Assembly (NCBI RefSeq): GCF_008692035.1
Contig: NZ_VTFG01000001.1
Span: forward strand, 248,001 to 312,000
From: Pseudomonas marginalis
GTDB taxonomy: Bacteria > Pseudomonadota > Gammaproteobacteria > Pseudomonadales > Pseudomonadaceae
Direction: 5' to 3'
DNA: 64,000 nucleotides
In this document: one piece after another, positions 9,183 through 18,063 of the stretch
How positions within the stretch are numbered: the stretch's first letter is position 1
Layout of the letters: the number at the start of each line of letters is the position of its first letter
Notes under the pieces: model-generated
What the model saw: only the letters and a program-made list of their open reading frames with translations
Told to the model about the DNA's origin: nothing
Database searches by the model: none
Program-made: the position numbers and the translations under genes

Positions 9183-10475
9183 CTAGCTGTCCATCATGTC
9201 GGCCGCTTGTTGGGTCGCCTGGCTGGTGCGGGTCGCCAGCTTGCGAACTTCATCGGCGACCACCGCGAACCCGCGTCCGGCGTCGCCAGCGCGGGCGGCT
9301 TCAATGGCGGCGTTCAAGGCCAACAGGTTGGTCTGGCTGGCGATGCCCTGGATGGTGGCGACAATGTGCGTCAGCTTGCGCAGGGTCTCCTGCATCACTC
9401 GGTGCTGGTGTTCCTGAGCCTCACGCATGCTGTTTTCTTCATGGTGGGCATGGATATCGGTGATGGCACCCACCACCCTTTGCGGGGAGCCGTCCTCTGC
9501 GCGTCGCGTCTGCCCACGGCCGCGAAACCAGCGGTAATTGCCACTGCTGTGCTTGAGCCGATAATCGACATCAAAGGGTGTTTTACCGCTGTGGTCTTCG
9601 ACGTGGGCGACAAACGCCGCGATTGCCCGTGCGCTGTCGTCTGGATGCAAGCGTGAGGTCCAGCTTTCCAATGTGTTGGGAAATTCCTCAACCGTGGTGT
9701 ACCCCAGCAGTCGCCGCATTTGCGAAGACCACCAGATGGTGTTGTTCGGGTTCGCCGGGTCACCCGCCACCACCTCAATGTCCCAGAGCCCGTCATGGAG
9801 CATTTCACGGGAAATCTCGAAGCGTGTGGCCGCCAGTTCGAGTGACTCTTCGTGCAGGCGCTGTTCATGAATGTCACGCAGGCTTCCGCCGATGGCGACC
9901 GGTACGCCTTGCGCATCGCGGCGCGCCACACCGCTGATCCTGCACCAACGATAGTCACCGTCTGATGCAAGGGCCATGCGTACGTCCAGCGCAAAGGGCG
10001 TTCGCCCGCTGCGATCAGCCAGGTGCCGGGCCAGCGCGTCGAGAAAGCGTTGCCGGTCCGTCGCGTGCAGGTGCTCGTTCCAGCGACCAAGTTGATCAAT
10101 ACCTTGGGTCGGGATCGACGCGGACCCTGTCCACTTCATAGCCCACTCCGGTGCGGGTGCAGCCATACCTGCCGGTTGCAGTTCCCAAAACAGTTCACCT
10201 GCGCCTTGGGCGATAAGTGCCCAGCGCGCTTCCTGCTCCTGCAAAAGCGCGTCGCGGCGGGCCAGGTGCTCGGTCAATTGGGTGGCTTCCAATGCCAGCG
10301 CGTGTGTCTGTGCTTTCAGGGCTCGCCGCTCTTGCAGCAATGTCTCGACGCCCGCCAGGATGCGTCGCAATAACGGGTTGCTCGACGACAGCGGTGTACT
10401 CGCCTGGTCAGGCTCATCCAGTCTGTCGGCAAGCGGAGCCAATACCCAGCGGTTGGTTCGGCTGAAAAAGAGCAT
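9183..10475 (-). CDS. Soluble PAS-domain chemoreceptor with minimal signalling hairpin
   Basis: A 430-residue protein with no predicted membrane segment. A basic and coiled-coil N-terminus (about 1-80) leads into two PAS/PAC modules of the PAS_3 type (about 85-205 and 210-330; second PAC block [20 protein letters not shown]). It ends in a chemoreceptor signalling tip, [20 protein letters not shown] to [13 protein letters not shown]. The chain stops about 15 residues after that motif, so most of the returning helix and the methylation helices are missing. GAGGTG precedes the ATG. It sits 19 bp after the P47K gene and before acsA, on the same strand, suggesting co-expression with nitrile breakdown. 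It probably senses redox, a cofactor or a metabolite and signals to CheA (inference). Confidence 0.85.
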   Translation of the reverse strand: MLFFSRTNRWVLAPLADRLDEPDQASTPLSSSNPLLRRILAGVETLLQERRALKAQTHALALEATQLTEHLARRDALLQEQEARWALIAQGAGELFWELQPAGMAAPAPEWAMKWTGSASIPTQGIDQLGRWNEHLHATDRQRFLDALARHLADRSGRTPFALDVRMALASDGDYRWCRISGVARRDAQGVPVAIGGSLRDIHEQRLHEESLELAATRFEISREMLHDGLWDIEVVAGDPANPNNTIWWSSQMRRLLGYTTVEEFPNTLESWTSRLHPDDSARAIAAFVAHVEDHSGKTPFDVDYRLKHSSGNYRWFRGRGQTRRAEDGSPQRVVGAITDIHAHHEENSMREAQEHQHRVMQETLRKLTHIVATIQGIASQTNLLALNAAIEAARAGDAGRGFAVVADEVRKLATRTSQATQQAADMMDS

Positions 10476-10494
10476 GGGGCACCTCTATCTCGGA

Positions 10495-11754
10495 TCAAAT
10501 GGGGGCAATCGCCATGGGCTGTGTGGGGGTGCGGGCAAGGGCCTGTCGGTCAAAGGCGGTCGCCCCCGGCAGTGCCTGCCAGGCCAGTGGGCCGGCGGCG
10601 ATTTCCTGGGCGCTCAGCAGGCAGTGGTCGAGCTCGCGCTGTAACGCGTCGGTGTCGAGGCCCTGGCCGATAAACACCAACTCCTGCCGGCAGTCGCCGA
10701 CCACGCTGTCCCATTTGGCCCTGATGCCCTGCATCCGGTATTCGTCCCGGGGCCATTGCGACGGCTCGATGAAGTTCCACCAGCGCCCGACATAGTCCCA
10801 TTGGAACCGCTTGCCGCTTTGCACCAGCAGGCCGGTTTCCAGGTGGCGGCTGGCGAGCCAGAAGTAACCTTTGCTGCGCAGCAACCGCCCGTTGCTCCAG
10901 GGCTGCTGGAGAAAGGCGAGCAACCGCTGCGGGTGGAAAGGTGCGCGCTCACGGTACACCCAGGACGTCACGCCATAGGTGTCTGACTCGGAGGCCGGCG
11001 CGTCTGCCGCCTCCATTTTCCGCATCCAGCCCGGCGACGCCGCGAGGCTGGGTAAATCAAACAGATGGGTGCCGAGGAGGCTGGCTGACGGGATGTTACC
11101 GTGGGCCATCGGCATGATCCGCGCCGTCGGGTTAAGCCCCGTGAGGATCGCCTGCACGGCCTGGTACTGCGCAGCATCGATGAGGTCCAGCTTGTTGACG
11201 AGAATGACGTTGGCGTACTCCACCTGTTCGATCAGCAGATCGGCCAGGTGGCGCTTGGGTGCGTCTGGCGTGGCGTCATCCTGGTCAATGGTGTGCGGCG
11301 ATTCGAGCAGTTCCTGGAAACGACTGCCGTCGACCACCGTCACCAAGGTGTCCAGGCGCGCCAGTTCGCTGAGGCTGAAACCCTCAGCGTCAAGGAAGGC
11401 GAACGTCTCCGCGACCGGCATCGGCTCGGAGATCCCCGTGGATTCAATCAGCAGGTAATCGAAACGCTGTTGGCGTGCGAGCATACTGATCTGCTCGAGC
11501 AAATCGGCGCGCAGGGTGCAGCAGATACACCCGTTGCTCATCTCGATCAGCTCATCGCGACCACGGTGCAGCGCGACATCGCGCTGCACTTCTTCGGCAT
11601 CGATATTGACTTCGCTCATGTCATTGACGATGACGGCCACGCGCAGGCCTTCGCGATTGCGCAGGATGTGGTTGAGCAGGGTGGTCTTGCCGGCGCCGAG
11701 GAAGCCCGAAAGGACCGTCACCGGCAGTCGGCTTGCCTGGGCGCCGTCTGTCAT
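10495..11754 (-). CDS. CobW/P47K-type GTPase, nitrile hydratase activator
   Basis: A 419-residue G3E-family GTPase, the same length as the P47K protein of the P. chlororaphis B23 cluster. The P-loop GFLGAGKTT lies at residues 17-25, the metal-binding GCICC at 75-79, then ESTGISEP and NKLDLID for nucleotide binding, and a C-terminal CobW domain. P47K-type proteins are needed for active Fe-type nitrile hydratase, acting as iron chaperone or activator. Its ATG overlaps the stop of the beta subunit gene, so it is translationally coupled to its client. Confidence 0.93.
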   Translation of the reverse strand: MTDGAQASRLPVTVLSGFLGAGKTTLLNHILRNREGLRVAVIVNDMSEVNIDAEEVQRDVALHRGRDELIEMSNGCICCTLRADLLEQISMLARQQRFDYLLIESTGISEPMPVAETFAFLDAEGFSLSELARLDTLVTVVDGSRFQELLESPHTIDQDDATPDAPKRHLADLLIEQVEYANVILVNKLDLIDAAQYQAVQAILTGLNPTARIMPMAHGNIPSASLLGTHLFDLPSLAASPGWMRKMEAADAPASESDTYGVTSWVYRERAPFHPQRLLAFLQQPWSNGRLLRSKGYFWLASRHLETGLLVQSGKRFQWDYVGRWWNFIEPSQWPRDEYRMQGIRAKWDSVVGDCRQELVFIGQGLDTDALQRELDHCLLSAQEIAAGPLAWQALPGATAFDRQALARTPTQPMAIAPI

Positions 11755-12413
11755 GGGTTCACCGCGCGCGGGCCGGCGGCCTTGTCCAGGTAGCTTTCGA
11801 ACAGGTCGACCACCACAAAACCCTCATCGGCGGCATCTCCCCACAGGTCCTTCACGGCGAACTCGACGTGGTAGGTGGGTTGATGGGCTGCGCTTACATC
11901 GCCATGGCCGATTGCGTCGGGGAACGGCCATTTCTCTGACGTGCGGTGCAGGACCACGCCTTCCTTGCCGCGCACGTAGGCGGGCATGCGGATGTGCCCA
12001 GCCACATATTCGTCTCGCACCACCACCCGATCCCCCACCTCGAAGGGCGGCCGCCCCGTGATCGCCGGGCGGCCCTCGGCATGGGCGGGATTCGCCAGCT
12101 TGAAGTGGGAGCCCAAGGCCTGATCAAGCTCCGCCTGGGTGATCACGCCGGTTTCGACCAGCAGGGTAGCGGTCGCGATGACGTAGCGTTCGTAGTACTG
12201 GGTGCCGACATGCTGGCGCACATCCAGGCGTTCGACGGCGTGACGCACTTCGTCCACGCTGAACTTTTTCAAGTGGTCGGCACCGATGAACATCAAGCTG
12301 TAGGCCAGATGCTCCCAGTCCTGCTTGAACACCTGTTTGTAGCTCAGGCTGTTGATGGTGTGGGGGACTTTTCCAAAGCCTTGGAAACCGCCGAGATCGT
12401 GAAAGCCATCCAT
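11751..12413 (-). CDS. nthB: Nitrile hydratase beta subunit
   Basis: A 220-residue protein beginning [16 protein letters not shown], the standard N-terminus of Fe-type nitrile hydratase beta chains, with the C-terminal barrel [15 protein letters not shown]. With the alpha subunit it hydrates nitriles to amides in the cytoplasm. The ATG at 12413 was chosen over an in-frame TTG two codons earlier because the protein family starts with MDGF and GGAG lies at suitable distance. Forty bases separate it from the alpha gene and four bases are shared with the activator gene. Confidence 0.96.
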   Translation of the reverse strand: MDGFHDLGGFQGFGKVPHTINSLSYKQVFKQDWEHLAYSLMFIGADHLKKFSVDEVRHAVERLDVRQHVGTQYYERYVIATATLLVETGVITQAELDQALGSHFKLANPAHAEGRPAITGRPPFEVGDRVVVRDEYVAGHIRMPAYVRGKEGVVLHRTSEKWPFPDAIGHGDVSAAHQPTYHVEFAVKDLWGDAADEGFVVVDLFESYLDKAAGPRAVNP

Positions 12414-12453
12414 AATCAAAACTCCGGGAGTGAACGATGATGAGGTGTTGTTT

Positions 12454-13038
12454 TCAGCCCACGCGGGGCAGGGCGACGCCGATCAGCACGTCTTTGGTCA
12501 CCAGCGCTTGAAGCTGCTCTTCGCTCATGTGTTCTGAGCCTTCCGGCCTGACCGGCAGCACCAGGTAGCGGCTTTCGGCGCTGGTATCCCAGACCTTGAC
12601 CACCATGTTCCGGGGCAACTCCGTCCCCAGCTCGCGCAGTACCGTGCGCCCCTCCCGGACCAGGCGTGCGCGGAACTCGAAACCCTTGTACCACTCCGGT
12701 GGCAGGCCGAGGACCGGCCAGTTGGTGCAGGAGCACAGGCTGCAGACAATCACGTTCTTCAGCGTCGGCGTGTCCTCCAGGGCGACGATGTATTCGCCCT
12801 GGGGGCCGGTGTAGCCGAACTGGGCGCAGGCCGCCGTGCCGTCCTTGAGCAACAGTGCCCGGAACTGCGGATCGACCCACGCCTTGGCCACCACACGGGC
12901 GCCGTTCTCGGGGCTCCAGCCGTGCTCCATCAATTGCGTGAGCTGCTCGACATAGCCCTCCGGGATGAGTTCCTTGCTCTTGAGGACTTGAAACAATGCC
13001 CAGGCTCTTTCGCCGGGCGTTGAAGTCGCTGTATTCAT
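12454..13038 (-). CDS. nthA: Nitrile hydratase alpha subunit, iron type
   Basis: A 194-residue catalytic subunit. The metal claw is Cys99-Ser-Leu-Cys102-Ser103-Cys104-Thr; serine after the first cysteine marks the non-heme iron type, cobalt enzymes having threonine there. In known enzymes two of these cysteines are oxidised to sulfinic and sulfenic acids. The start at MNTATSTPGERAW follows AGGAGTGA at good spacing; a longer upstream extension has no family support. It precedes nthB and the activator, the order of the P. chlororaphis cluster. It converts the nitrile formed by OxdA to an amide. Confidence 0.97.
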   Translation of the reverse strand: MNTATSTPGERAWALFQVLKSKELIPEGYVEQLTQLMEHGWSPENGARVVAKAWVDPQFRALLLKDGTAACAQFGYTGPQGEYIVALEDTPTLKNVIVCSLCSCTNWPVLGLPPEWYKGFEFRARLVREGRTVLRELGTELPRNMVVKVWDTSAESRYLVLPVRPEGSEHMSEEQLQALVTKDVLIGVALPRVG

Positions 13039-13092
13039 GGGGTCACTCCTATCAGTCAACACGGTGGTAAAAGTCATTGGATTTCTTATTGT

Positions 13093-13119
13093 TCTACGGG
13101 CGCCGGCGGCGCCCGTAGA
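13093..13119. other. Perfect inverted repeat between amidase and nthA
   Basis: Twelve-base arms (TCTACGGGCGCC and its complement) flank a three-base loop, in the 85-bp gap between the amidase stop and nthA. No run of T follows on the minus strand, so a simple intrinsic terminator is unlikely. A transcript-processing or stabilising hairpin that sets amidase versus hydratase levels is a reasonable guess. Confidence 0.6.
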
Positions 13120-13123
13120 CGGC

Positions 13124-14638
13124 TCAGAGCGTGCGCCAGTCCACGGAGGCTTCAAACGCCGCCGCAGCCTGGTAAAGGGTGCCTTCGGCATAGTGTCTGG
13201 CGACCAGCATCAGCCCGACGGGCAGGCCGTCGACCCGCCCGCATGGAATCGACAGGGCGGGATGCCCGGTGATGTCCTGTGGCGCGGTGTTGCCGATCAT
13301 TTCCAGCGCGCGCGCCACGTACTCGGTGATCGAGCAATCCGCCGGTGGATGGGGTTGGGCAATGATCGGTGTGGTCGGCATCACCAGCAGGTCGTAGGTC
13401 TGCAGCGCCTTGTCATAGCCCTGCCGGGCGAAGCGCGCGAGGTTTTGCGCCTTGGCGTAATAACGTCCGTTGTAGTGGTTCAGCCCGTATTGGCCGACGA
13501 ACATGCACAGCTTGAGCGACGCGGACAATTGGTCGGCCTGCTCGCGCCAGCCGACCTGTTTGTCCAGCAGGCCGACATCGTAGAGGCCTTTCCAGTTAAA
13601 GCCCGCGCCGTTGCCATGCATCATCTGCATGGTCAAGCCTTCGCAGCCGATGGGGTGCCACAACGAGCCCGCCAGGTTGTGCTCGGGAACGGACACCGCC
13701 TCGACCTGCGCGCCCAACGCCTCGAGACGGGCGATGGCGTCACGCACTTTCTCGGCGACGCGAGGGTCCTGGTTGGCCAGTGCGAAGCCCTCTTGCAACA
13801 CACCGATTTTGAGCCCGCGCACGCCCCTCGTCAGGTAGCTGTGATAGTCGTCGACTTGCGGCGCAGCCTGGCGCGGGTCAAGCCCATCCGCGCCGGCCAT
13901 GGCTTGCAGCATCAGCGCGTTGTCGCGCACGTTGGCGGTAATAGGGCCGACATGGTCGATCGTGGCTTCAATCGCCATGACCCCGGAGTAGGGCACCAGG
14001 CCGTGGGTCGGCTTCATGCCGTAGGTGCCGCAGAAGGACGACGGGATTCGGATGGACCCGCCTTGATCTCCGCCAACGGCCATGTCCACCTCTCCGGCCG
14101 CGACCAACGCCGCACTGCCCGATGAAGATCCACCGGCGGCATAACCGTGACGATGGGGGTTGTGCACGGGGGCAGGGTCTGAGGTGTGACTGCCGCCGGA
14201 CAAACAGTAATGCTCACAGGTGGCCTTGCCCAGGATCGTCGCCCCGGCATCCAGCAGACGCGTGACCACAGTGGCGTCGAATGACGGTACGAAACCGGCC
14301 AGGGGCGCGGCGCCATTCATCAGCGGCACGCCTGCCAGGGCGATGTTGTCTTTCAGCGCGACGGTTTTGCCGGCCAGCAGGCCCTCCCGGGCCCCGTTCA
14401 CTTCAGCCCGGTAGTACCAGGCGTTCAACGGGTTTTCCTTGTCCGAGGGCCGATAGCCCGAACTGCGTTCGTAGCGTACGGGCGGAACGAAATCAGGCAG
14501 CTCATCGACCAGGTCGTACGCGTCGAAACTCGGTTGCATCAGGTCCAGGTACTGCGCAGCCTGCTCTGGCGTCAGCTGCATGTGCAACTGGGTGGCGAGG
14601 TCCTGCAGTTGATCAAGCGTGGGTCGAATAATGGCCAT
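13124..14638 (-). CDS. Amidase (amidase-signature family) of the nitrile pathway
   Basis: A 504-residue amidase-signature hydrolase that turns the amide made by nitrile hydratase into acid and ammonia. The catalytic triad is visible at Lys96 (KTVALKDN), Ser171 (GGSSSGS) and Ser195 ([11 protein letters not shown]), the same numbers I recall for the Rhodococcus nitrile-pathway amidase. The ATG giving [11 protein letters not shown] follows AAGGAAA. It is the first gene of the unit amidase-nthA-nthB-P47K. Its promoter region carries a 21-bp-spaced repeat pair also found before oxdA. Confidence 0.95.
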   Translation of the reverse strand: MAIIRPTLDQLQDLATQLHMQLTPEQAAQYLDLMQPSFDAYDLVDELPDFVPPVRYERSSGYRPSDKENPLNAWYYRAEVNGAREGLLAGKTVALKDNIALAGVPLMNGAAPLAGFVPSFDATVVTRLLDAGATILGKATCEHYCLSGGSHTSDPAPVHNPHRHGYAAGGSSSGSAALVAAGEVDMAVGGDQGGSIRIPSSFCGTYGMKPTHGLVPYSGVMAIEATIDHVGPITANVRDNALMLQAMAGADGLDPRQAAPQVDDYHSYLTRGVRGLKIGVLQEGFALANQDPRVAEKVRDAIARLEALGAQVEAVSVPEHNLAGSLWHPIGCEGLTMQMMHGNGAGFNWKGLYDVGLLDKQVGWREQADQLSASLKLCMFVGQYGLNHYNGRYYAKAQNLARFARQGYDKALQTYDLLVMPTTPIIAQPHPPADCSITEYVARALEMIGNTAPQDITGHPALSIPCGRVDGLPVGLMLVARHYAEGTLYQAAAAFEASVDWRTL

Positions 14639-14915
14639 GATTTTCCTTGATGTCATCGATGAACGGCGGGAAGACTTGAGACTGTTCAAACACTTCCAGC
14701 ACTGTCGGGGTCGGATCATTCCGGGTCGTAATGGAGAACAAATTAGGCCTCTTTTGCCACTGCGGCTTGGTTGAACAGGACACTCGCTTGGCTGAACAGG
14801 ACAGCTCAGCGCGGTGCCACTTCGTGGTCAGATGCCTGTCAAAAAGTGGCCCCGACCCCATGCGCTAGAGATGAGGGCCAAAAAATAATCGGGACGAATG
14901 GGGCGGTGCCGGGTG
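14639..14915. promoter_or_regulatory. oxdA-amidase intergenic promoter region
   Basis: A 277-bp stretch without a convincing gene. It contains the tandem 16-bp repeats annotated at 14768-14804, about 130 bp upstream of the amidase start. It also holds a GC-rich inverted motif: CGGGGTCGG near 14706 and CCGACCCC near 14852. The latter pair could frame a remnant of a mobile element, but no transposase fragment is recognisable. Confidence 0.5.
14768..14804. promoter_or_regulatory. Direct-repeat operator upstream of the amidase operon
   Basis: Two 16-bp copies, TTGGTTGAACAGGACA at 14768-14783 and the same with one change (TTGGCTGAACAGGACA) at 14789-14804, are spaced exactly 21 bp start to start. 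That two-helical-turn direct arrangement is typical of AraC/XylS-type binding. A matching pair precedes oxdA. The divergent AraC regulator at 16216 is the likely binder (inference). Confidence 0.75.
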
Positions 14916-15974
14916 TCAGCTTTGCGCGACACCTGCATCACGCAACATGCCGGTCTGCGGGTGGCAGTTGATGTACTCGAACAGCTGGCTCTTGGCGTCC
15001 GAGACCGACACTTCGTGGTACAGCCGCAACTTCACCAGGCCGGCCGCCACACGGAAGAAGGTGACAAAGATGCGCAGGTGGGTGGGATGGGATTCCGCCC
15101 AGCGTTCCAGTTTCTCGACCGAGCGCCAGTGGCCGATGTTGTAGCTCATGTCGAGGAAGTTGCCGTCGAGGTCGATATTGCGCACGAAGCGATTGCTGTA
15201 GCAGCCCAGGGGCGCACCGTTATCGCGCAGGAAATCCATGCCGTCCTGCAATGTCGGCAAGATTTCGTCGAGGTACAGTGAACGCTCGTCAGCCTCGGCG
15301 TCAGCCCAATCCTGGCCGGAGCGAATCAGCGCGATGTTGTCATGGCCCATGACGATGACGCGGCCACCTTTGGCCGGATCTCCCTGCACCACCTTCAGTT
15401 CGCCCGTGGGGCTCATCCAGTCGGTCTGGGACGCCGGGAAACGATCGCGCATCGACCCCCAGTAACCGTGCTCTTCGATCTCGCCGCTGGTGGTGTCCAT
15501 GATCGCGCCCACCCCCGGCAACTGCGTCTGGAACGCATAGAGGGTTTCGAACTGCTCGGCACGCGGCGCGGTGATTTCGCGAAAATAACCCAGGCCATCG
15601 TTCAGGCGATCCGGCGATGCCCACCAGTCATTGACGGGCGGTGATCGCAACCAGCGGCAATAGGCTGCGGCGTCCTTCCAGTAGCCGACGATCATCAGGT
15701 TGTCGTAGCCACTGTTGTCCGTGTGATGGGTCAAGTCGTGGGTCTGCGGGCCGTCGGGCAGGCTGAAGCTGCCGACGATGTCGCGCATGGCTTTAAGGGC
15801 ACGCTCACGCTGCGCCTCACCGCGAAACTGCACGCCCAGGTAGGCCATCGCTACCTGCTTCAATTGTTCGCCAGCGCGGCCGACCCACATAGGGAAGGGC
15901 GGCTGGTAGTCCTCGGGCACCCGGCGGGACAACGTCCGTGGGCATCTAAGGTGTTTGTCGATCGCAGATTCCAT
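14916..15974 (-). CDS. oxdA: Aliphatic aldoxime dehydratase (heme enzyme)
   Basis: A 352-residue cytoplasmic heme enzyme that dehydrates aldoximes to nitriles, feeding nitrile hydratase. The length and key residues match P. chlororaphis OxdA: heme-ligating His299, catalytic His320, Ser219 and Arg178 all fall at those positions here. The ATG giving MESAIDKHL follows AAGGAG; a start 20 codons earlier at 16034 has less support. The gene has its own upstream region and is transcribed towards the amidase. The AraC regulator gene diverges from it. Confidence 0.96.
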   Translation of the reverse strand: MESAIDKHLRCPRTLSRRVPEDYQPPFPMWVGRAGEQLKQVAMAYLGVQFRGEAQRERALKAMRDIVGSFSLPDGPQTHDLTHHTDNSGYDNLMIVGYWKDAAAYCRWLRSPPVNDWWASPDRLNDGLGYFREITAPRAEQFETLYAFQTQLPGVGAIMDTTSGEIEEHGYWGSMRDRFPASQTDWMSPTGELKVVQGDPAKGGRVIVMGHDNIALIRSGQDWADAEADERSLYLDEILPTLQDGMDFLRDNGAPLGCYSNRFVRNIDLDGNFLDMSYNIGHWRSVEKLERWAESHPTHLRIFVTFFRVAAGLVKLRLYHEVSVSDAKSQLFEYINCHPQTGMLRDAGVAQS

Positions 15975-16060
15975 GGGCGGCTCCTTGTTTTTTTCAGGTT
16001 CAGGCGTAGCGGGCTGGACAGGCTGTGAGGTCATAGTCAGGCAGGTACGAACCGCCTCGC

Positions 16061-16097
16061 TTTGTTCGCCAGGACAACCGTTTGGTTGGAAAAGACA
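16061..16097. promoter_or_regulatory. Direct-repeat operator upstream of oxdA
   Basis: TTTGTTCGCCAGGACA at 16061-16076 and TTGGTTGGAAAAGACA at 16082-16097 are two degenerate copies of the repeat found before the amidase, again 21 bp apart and in the same orientation relative to the gene. The site lies 87-123 bp upstream of the oxdA ATG and within the divergent region shared with the AraC gene. Confidence 0.7.
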
Positions 16098-16215
16098 GAT
16101 GCCCGATGCCAGGGCTCAGGCGCGATAAAGGGGGCTGTGCGTGGTCTGAATTTTGCTTTCCAAGATCGACCGGCAGCGTGTCGCTGCTTCAAGTCGTTGC
16201 ATTAAGGTGAGTGCC

Positions 16216-17151
16216 ATGGCTCAGAACAATCACTATTCCACCCTTGCCGTTTCGCAACCGCGTCGCTTCGATTACTGGAAAGAAGTGGTGTGTCGCCATT
16301 GTCTTATGGCTGACAGCAAACCCTCGACCCAGAGCGATTTCAACGGAACGCTCCAGGTCTCCGGCGTAGGGGCGTTGGATGTCTCCAGGCTGTCGTCCCC
16401 GCTGCACCATTGGGTCCGTTCCGAGCGGCATTTACGCAGTGGCCCCGCCGACGACCTGTGGCTGGGCTTCACCCTCAATGGGTATGGCGAACTTGAGCAA
16501 GAGGGGCGCAAGGCCACACTGGGCGCGGGTAATTTGTTCCTTTATGACGCAACCCGACCGTTCCGATTCAGCCTGGGGGGGAGCGAAAACCACTTGATGC
16601 GCATCCCTCGGCAGTTGCTGACCGAGCGGTTGCCGCGTGTGGCGGAATGCACCGCAATGGTGCTGGATGACCGCCGCCCCGGCGTGGTGCCGCTGCGCGA
16701 GATGCTGCGCCAGATGGCGAACACTCCCGTGCTTCTGGAGGATGGAGGCATTTGCAATCGTTACTCCAACACGATAATCGACCTGCTCGTGATCAGCCTG
16801 GAACTCCAGGACCTGAAGACCACTCACCAAGAGCTGGATCTGTATGCGCGGATAATGACCTACATCCAGCACCACTTGAGCGACCGAGAACTGTCGATCG
16901 AACTGATCGCCCAAGCCCACCACGTGTCCACCCGCACGGTGACCCGTGCATTCGCCCGTCATCAGAAAAGCCCGGTCGCGGAGATCTGGAAAGAACGGCT
17001 GAATGCCAGTCGCGCGGCGATCGAGTGCGGCCAGGTGCGCAGCGTTTCCCAAGCCGCACTGGATTTCGGTTTTTCCGATTTCTCCCACTTCAGCCATGCT
17101 TTTCGCAAGGCGTTTGGGGTTGCGCCGCACACGCTCTTGACGCGCAACTGA
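16216..17151 (+). CDS. AraC/XylS-family regulator, NitR/FeaR-like
   Basis: A 311-residue regulator. The N-terminal half begins with RFDYWKEVVCRHC, a pattern of the NitR/FeaR ligand-binding subgroup. The C-terminal 100 residues form two helix-turn-helix motifs (LIAQAHHVSTRTVTRAFARH and ALDFGFSDFSHFSHAFRKAFG). It is divergent from oxdA. NitR activates a nitrilase operon in Rhodococcus, so an activator of the aldoxime-nitrile genes is inferred. The ATG at 16216 follows AAGGTGAG; a start at 16153 would add 21 residues with no family support. Confidence 0.9.
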   Translation: MAQNNHYSTLAVSQPRRFDYWKEVVCRHCLMADSKPSTQSDFNGTLQVSGVGALDVSRLSSPLHHWVRSERHLRSGPADDLWLGFTLNGYGELEQEGRKATLGAGNLFLYDATRPFRFSLGGSENHLMRIPRQLLTERLPRVAECTAMVLDDRRPGVVPLREMLRQMANTPVLLEDGGICNRYSNTIIDLLVISLELQDLKTTHQELDLYARIMTYIQHHLSDRELSIELIAQAHHVSTRTVTRAFARHQKSPVAEIWKERLNASRAAIECGQVRSVSQAALDFGFSDFSHFSHAFRKAFGVAPHTLLTRN

Positions 17152-17155
17152 TGGG

Positions 17156-17185
17156 CCCCCCAAAAAAAAGGCGGGGGTTATTGGC
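17156..17185. terminator. Possible terminator after the AraC gene
   Basis: CCCCCC is separated by A8GGC from GGGGG, giving a five- or six-pair stem just after the stop codon. The following bases are only weakly T-rich. On the other strand the loop provides T8. Weak support in either direction. Confidence 0.3.
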
Positions 17186-17325
17186 GTCCTGCTCGATAAA
17201 ATGGACGAGATGAAAGGGTTAAGTTGCTAGCGATCCCCCTGCCGATTCAAGCCCGAGTCCCGGCCGACGCAGCCTCGCCAGGGCTCGGCAGCTACGGATT
17301 TGACAGGCGTCAAGGTGCTCCCACC

Positions 17326-17907
17326 TCAGGAATGCTCGATCACCATCACTGCCGTGGTGTCCGCCTCAAGTGCCTCGAACACATGCGGCACATTCGCCAG
17401 GTAGCTGATGTAGTCGCCGGCGTTGAGCAACACCGGGCCACTCGCCGGGCCGATACGTGCACTGCCACTGCACAGCACCACATGCTCTACGGTGCCCTGC
17501 GGGTGAGGCTGAGACAGACGAACTTCGCCGGGCTGCACCTTGAGTCGGTAGATGTCGCGCTGTACGCCAGCCGGGCAATCGGCAAGCAGGGTCGCTGCGT
17601 AATGGGCCGTCTCGGCATAGGCGGTCATGCCCTCGTTGGCGCGAATCACCCGCAGGGCCTGCCGGGGTTGCTCGAAGAACCGGGTGACTTGCAAGCCCAT
17701 GGCCATCGCCAGCGACCACAAGGTTTCGATGCTGGGGTTACCGATGCCCGACTCCAATTGAGACAAGGTCGACTTCGCTAGCCCGGCGCGCTTCGCCAGC
17801 TCGGTCAAGGAAAGCCCGGCGGCCAGGCGCTCGCGCTTGATTGACAGCGCCAGCAGATCGATTCGAGTCAGATTATTTTTCGGTAGGTCGTTCGTTATAT
17901 CGGTCAT
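17326..17907 (-). CDS. XRE-family regulator with cupin domain
   Basis: A 193-residue protein with an N-terminal lambda-repressor-type helix-turn-helix (LTELAKRAGLAKSTLSQLE, about residues 34-52) and a C-terminal cupin (about 115-190), where a small ligand would bind. It is divergent from a DMT-family exporter, the usual partner of such regulators, which it probably controls. No good ribosome site precedes the ATG. The start region is preceded by a degenerate second copy of itself (17913-17972). Confidence 0.9.
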   Translation of the reverse strand: MTDITNDLPKNNLTRIDLLALSIKRERLAAGLSLTELAKRAGLAKSTLSQLESGIGNPSIETLWSLAMAMGLQVTRFFEQPRQALRVIRANEGMTAYAETAHYAATLLADCPAGVQRDIYRLKVQPGEVRLSQPHPQGTVEHVVLCSGSARIGPASGPVLLNAGDYISYLANVPHVFEALEADTTAVMVIEHS

Positions 17908-17912
17908 TTGTT

Positions 17913-17972
17913 TTATAAACCATCCCTAAATGGGTTGACGCTCTTGGGTACCATGTTCAGTATATCGGCCAT
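17913..17972 (-). other. Leader mini-ORF resembling a duplicated start of the XRE gene
   Basis: A 19-codon frame, MADILNMVPK and nine more residues, ends with TAA five bases before the XRE ATG. Its first ten residues resemble the regulator's own start, MTDITNDLPK, and both are preceded by TTTATAA. At DNA level the two start regions align with few changes, 65 bp apart. It could be a tandem duplication remnant or a regulatory leader peptide. Confidence 0.5.
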
Positions 17973-18063
17973 ACGTTCATTATAAAGTTGTATTTGCCAG
18001 CCTATTTCCCCGCGAACGGTGGCTTGGGCCATGGCGATGTCGATAGCAAGGAAGCCGTGAGTG

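Noticed and set aside
14703..14860. CGGGGTCGG/CCGACCCC inverted motifs as ends of an insertion sequence
   Set aside because: No transposase remnant or target duplication could be seen between them.
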